NCBI RefSeq assembly: GCF_027947535.2
Contig: NZ_JAAGKO020000064.1
Location: 1 to 37,845, forward strand
Reading direction: 5' to 3'
DNA length: 37,845 bases
From: Streptantibioticus silvisoli
Lineage (GTDB): Bacteria; Actinomycetota; Actinomycetes; Streptomycetales; Streptomycetaceae
Part shown: piece after piece, positions 37,119 through 37,845 of the stretch
Numbering within the stretch: the first letter of the stretch is position 1
How the letters are laid out: the number at the start of each line of letters is the position of its first letter
Position numbers and translations under genes: made by a program
Notes under the pieces: generated by a model
Told to the model about the DNA's origin: nothing
Seen by the model: the letters and a program-made list of their open reading frames with translations, nothing else
The model's database searches: none

Positions 37119-37844
37119 GTGCAGAATGACCTGGTGCGCAGCTCGACGGTGTGGGATCTGGTGGTGCCGCTCAAACCGCTGCGGCTGGCGAAGAGCCGGC
37201 TGGCGGGGGCGGCCGGGGACGCGGTGCGGCCGGGGCTGGCGCTGGCGTTCGCGCAGGACACGGTGGCCGCGGCGCTGGCCTGCCGCGCGGTGCGCGCGGT
37301 GACGGTGGTGACCGACGACCCGGTGGCGGGCGCCGAACTGGCCGGGCTGGGGGCGCGGATCGTGCCGGACACCCCGGCGGCCGGGCTCAACGCGGCGCTG
37401 GCGCACGGGGCCGCGGCGATCCGCCGGGACGCGCCGGACGCGGCCGTGGCGGCGCTGGGCGCCGATCTGCCCGCGCTGCGGCCCGCGGAACTGGCGGCGG
37501 TGCTGGACGCCGCGGCGGCGGCCGGCCGGGCGTTCCTGCCGGACGCGGCCGGGATCGGCACGACGCTGCTGGCGGCGGCGGCCGGGCTCGCCCTCGCCCC
37601 GGCGTTCGGCGGCCCCTCCCGGGCCCGGCACCGGGCGTCCGGCGCACGGGAGATCCGCACCCCGGGCGTGGACTCGGTACGGCGGGACGTGGACACCGCC
37701 GAGGACCTGGCGGTGGCGCTGGGCCTGGGGGTGGGCCCGCGCACGGCACTGGCAGCGAGCGCGGCGGGGCTGGCGGGGCTGGCGGGCGGCACGGAACGGC
37801 GGGGCGCGGAGGGGGCGGAACGGCAGAGTGCGGAGGGGGCGTGA
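37119..37844 (+). CDS. cofC: 2-phospho-L-lactate guanylyltransferase CofC (FbiD-like), F420 synthesis
   Basis: Transfers a guanylyl group to phospholactate or phosphoenolpyruvate in coenzyme F420 synthesis. It has 241 residues. Nucleotidyltransferase features are VVPLKPLRLAKSRLAG near the N-terminus, TVVTDDPVAGAELAGLGARI, NAALAHGAAAI, the metal-binding GADLPALRPAEL and FLPDAAGIGTTLL, then SVRRDVDTAEDL. The start is taken as GTG 37119; GTG 37134 or 37149 are alternatives and none has a strong ribosome binding site. Odd: the C-terminal tail beyond the conserved RTAL is extended by a 24-nt tandem duplication. Divergent from plsC, with a 177-bp gap in which I see no clear promoter. Confidence 0.9.
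   Translation: MQNDLVRSSTVWDLVVPLKPLRLAKSRLAGAAGDAVRPGLALAFAQDTVAAALACRAVRAVTVVTDDPVAGAELAGLGARIVPDTPAAGLNAALAHGAAAIRRDAPDAAVAALGADLPALRPAELAAVLDAAAAAGRAFLPDAAGIGTTLLAAAAGLALAPAFGGPSRARHRASGAREIRTPGVDSVRRDVDTAEDLAVALGLGVGPRTALAASAAGLAGLAGGTERRGAEGAERQSAEGA
37792..37839 (+). repeat. 24-bp tandem duplication in the cofC tail
   Basis: Copies at 37792-37815 and 37816-37839 share CGGAACGGC and GCGGAGGGGG, differing at three central positions. They are in frame and give ERRGAEGA then ERQSAEGA just before the stop. Confidence 0.8.
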
Positions 37845-37845
37845 G

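Overview
This is a chromosomal core segment from a very GC-rich actinomycete, almost certainly a Streptomyces or close relative (Streptomycetaceae). The evidence is strong third-position GC, many GTG starts, and a gene order that matches, as I remember it, the block of the S. coelicolor chromosome around smc (about SCO5556 to SCO5588). Actinobacterial hallmarks present are nsdA, the amtB-glnK-glnD nitrogen operon, the major glucose permease glcP, a stand-alone Lrp/AsnC ligand domain, cofC for coenzyme F420, and membrane-anchored FtsY. I see no prophage, IS element, CRISPR array, tRNA or rRNA.

Layout. 1-3.2 kb: end of a SAM methyltransferase (+), then a GNAT acetyltransferase and ffh (-). 3.2-7.5 kb: the ammonium operon amtB-glnK-glnD (-), with a readable GlnR operator and a PhoP-like direct-repeat element directly abutting it. 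7.8-10.5 kb: nsdA (-), divergent from a primase/polymerase-like protein (+). 10.6-13.4 kb: glcP and ftsY (-). 13.6-18.6 kb: smc, a 66-residue coiled-coil protein and an acylphosphatase (-). 18.8-19.6 kb: a secreted or anchored CAP/SCP protein (+). 19.6-22.2 kb: yceD(DUF177)-rpmF-rnc-mutM (-). 22.4-25.4 kb: a SANT/Myb-like small protein, rsmD, coaD and a DivIVA-like coiled-coil protein (-). 25.5-30.0 kb: fakA-like (DhaL/DAK2) and recG (-). 30.6 kb: rpmB (+). 31-32.9 kb: thiL and thiD (-). 33-34 kb: an Lrp-like domain and a DUF3515 lipoprotein (+). 34-37 kb: plsC-gpsA-ddl (-). 37.1 kb to the end: cofC (+).

How the genes work together. The window combines protein targeting (ffh and ftsY, the two SRP GTPases), chromosome segregation and repair (smc, recG, mutM), ribosome and RNA processing (rpmF, rpmB, rnc, rsmD), cofactor synthesis (coaD, thiL, thiD, cofC), nitrogen and carbon uptake (amtB/glnK/glnD, glcP), phospholipid and fatty-acid metabolism (fakA, plsC, gpsA) and peptidoglycan precursor synthesis (ddl).

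What is unusual lies between and at the edges of these housekeeping genes. There is a degenerate 16/17-bp repeat array filling the fakA-recG gap, with a second repeat-rich region on the other side of fakA that shares its core sequence. There are low-complexity N-terminal extensions on NsdA (FG/GD-rich) and on acylphosphatase (tandem peptide repeats). The yceD gene appears to have lost its canonical start codon. There are several exact palindromes and hairpins in promoters and operon gaps. I found no clear undescribed multi-gene system; the best leads are these repeat and regulatory features.
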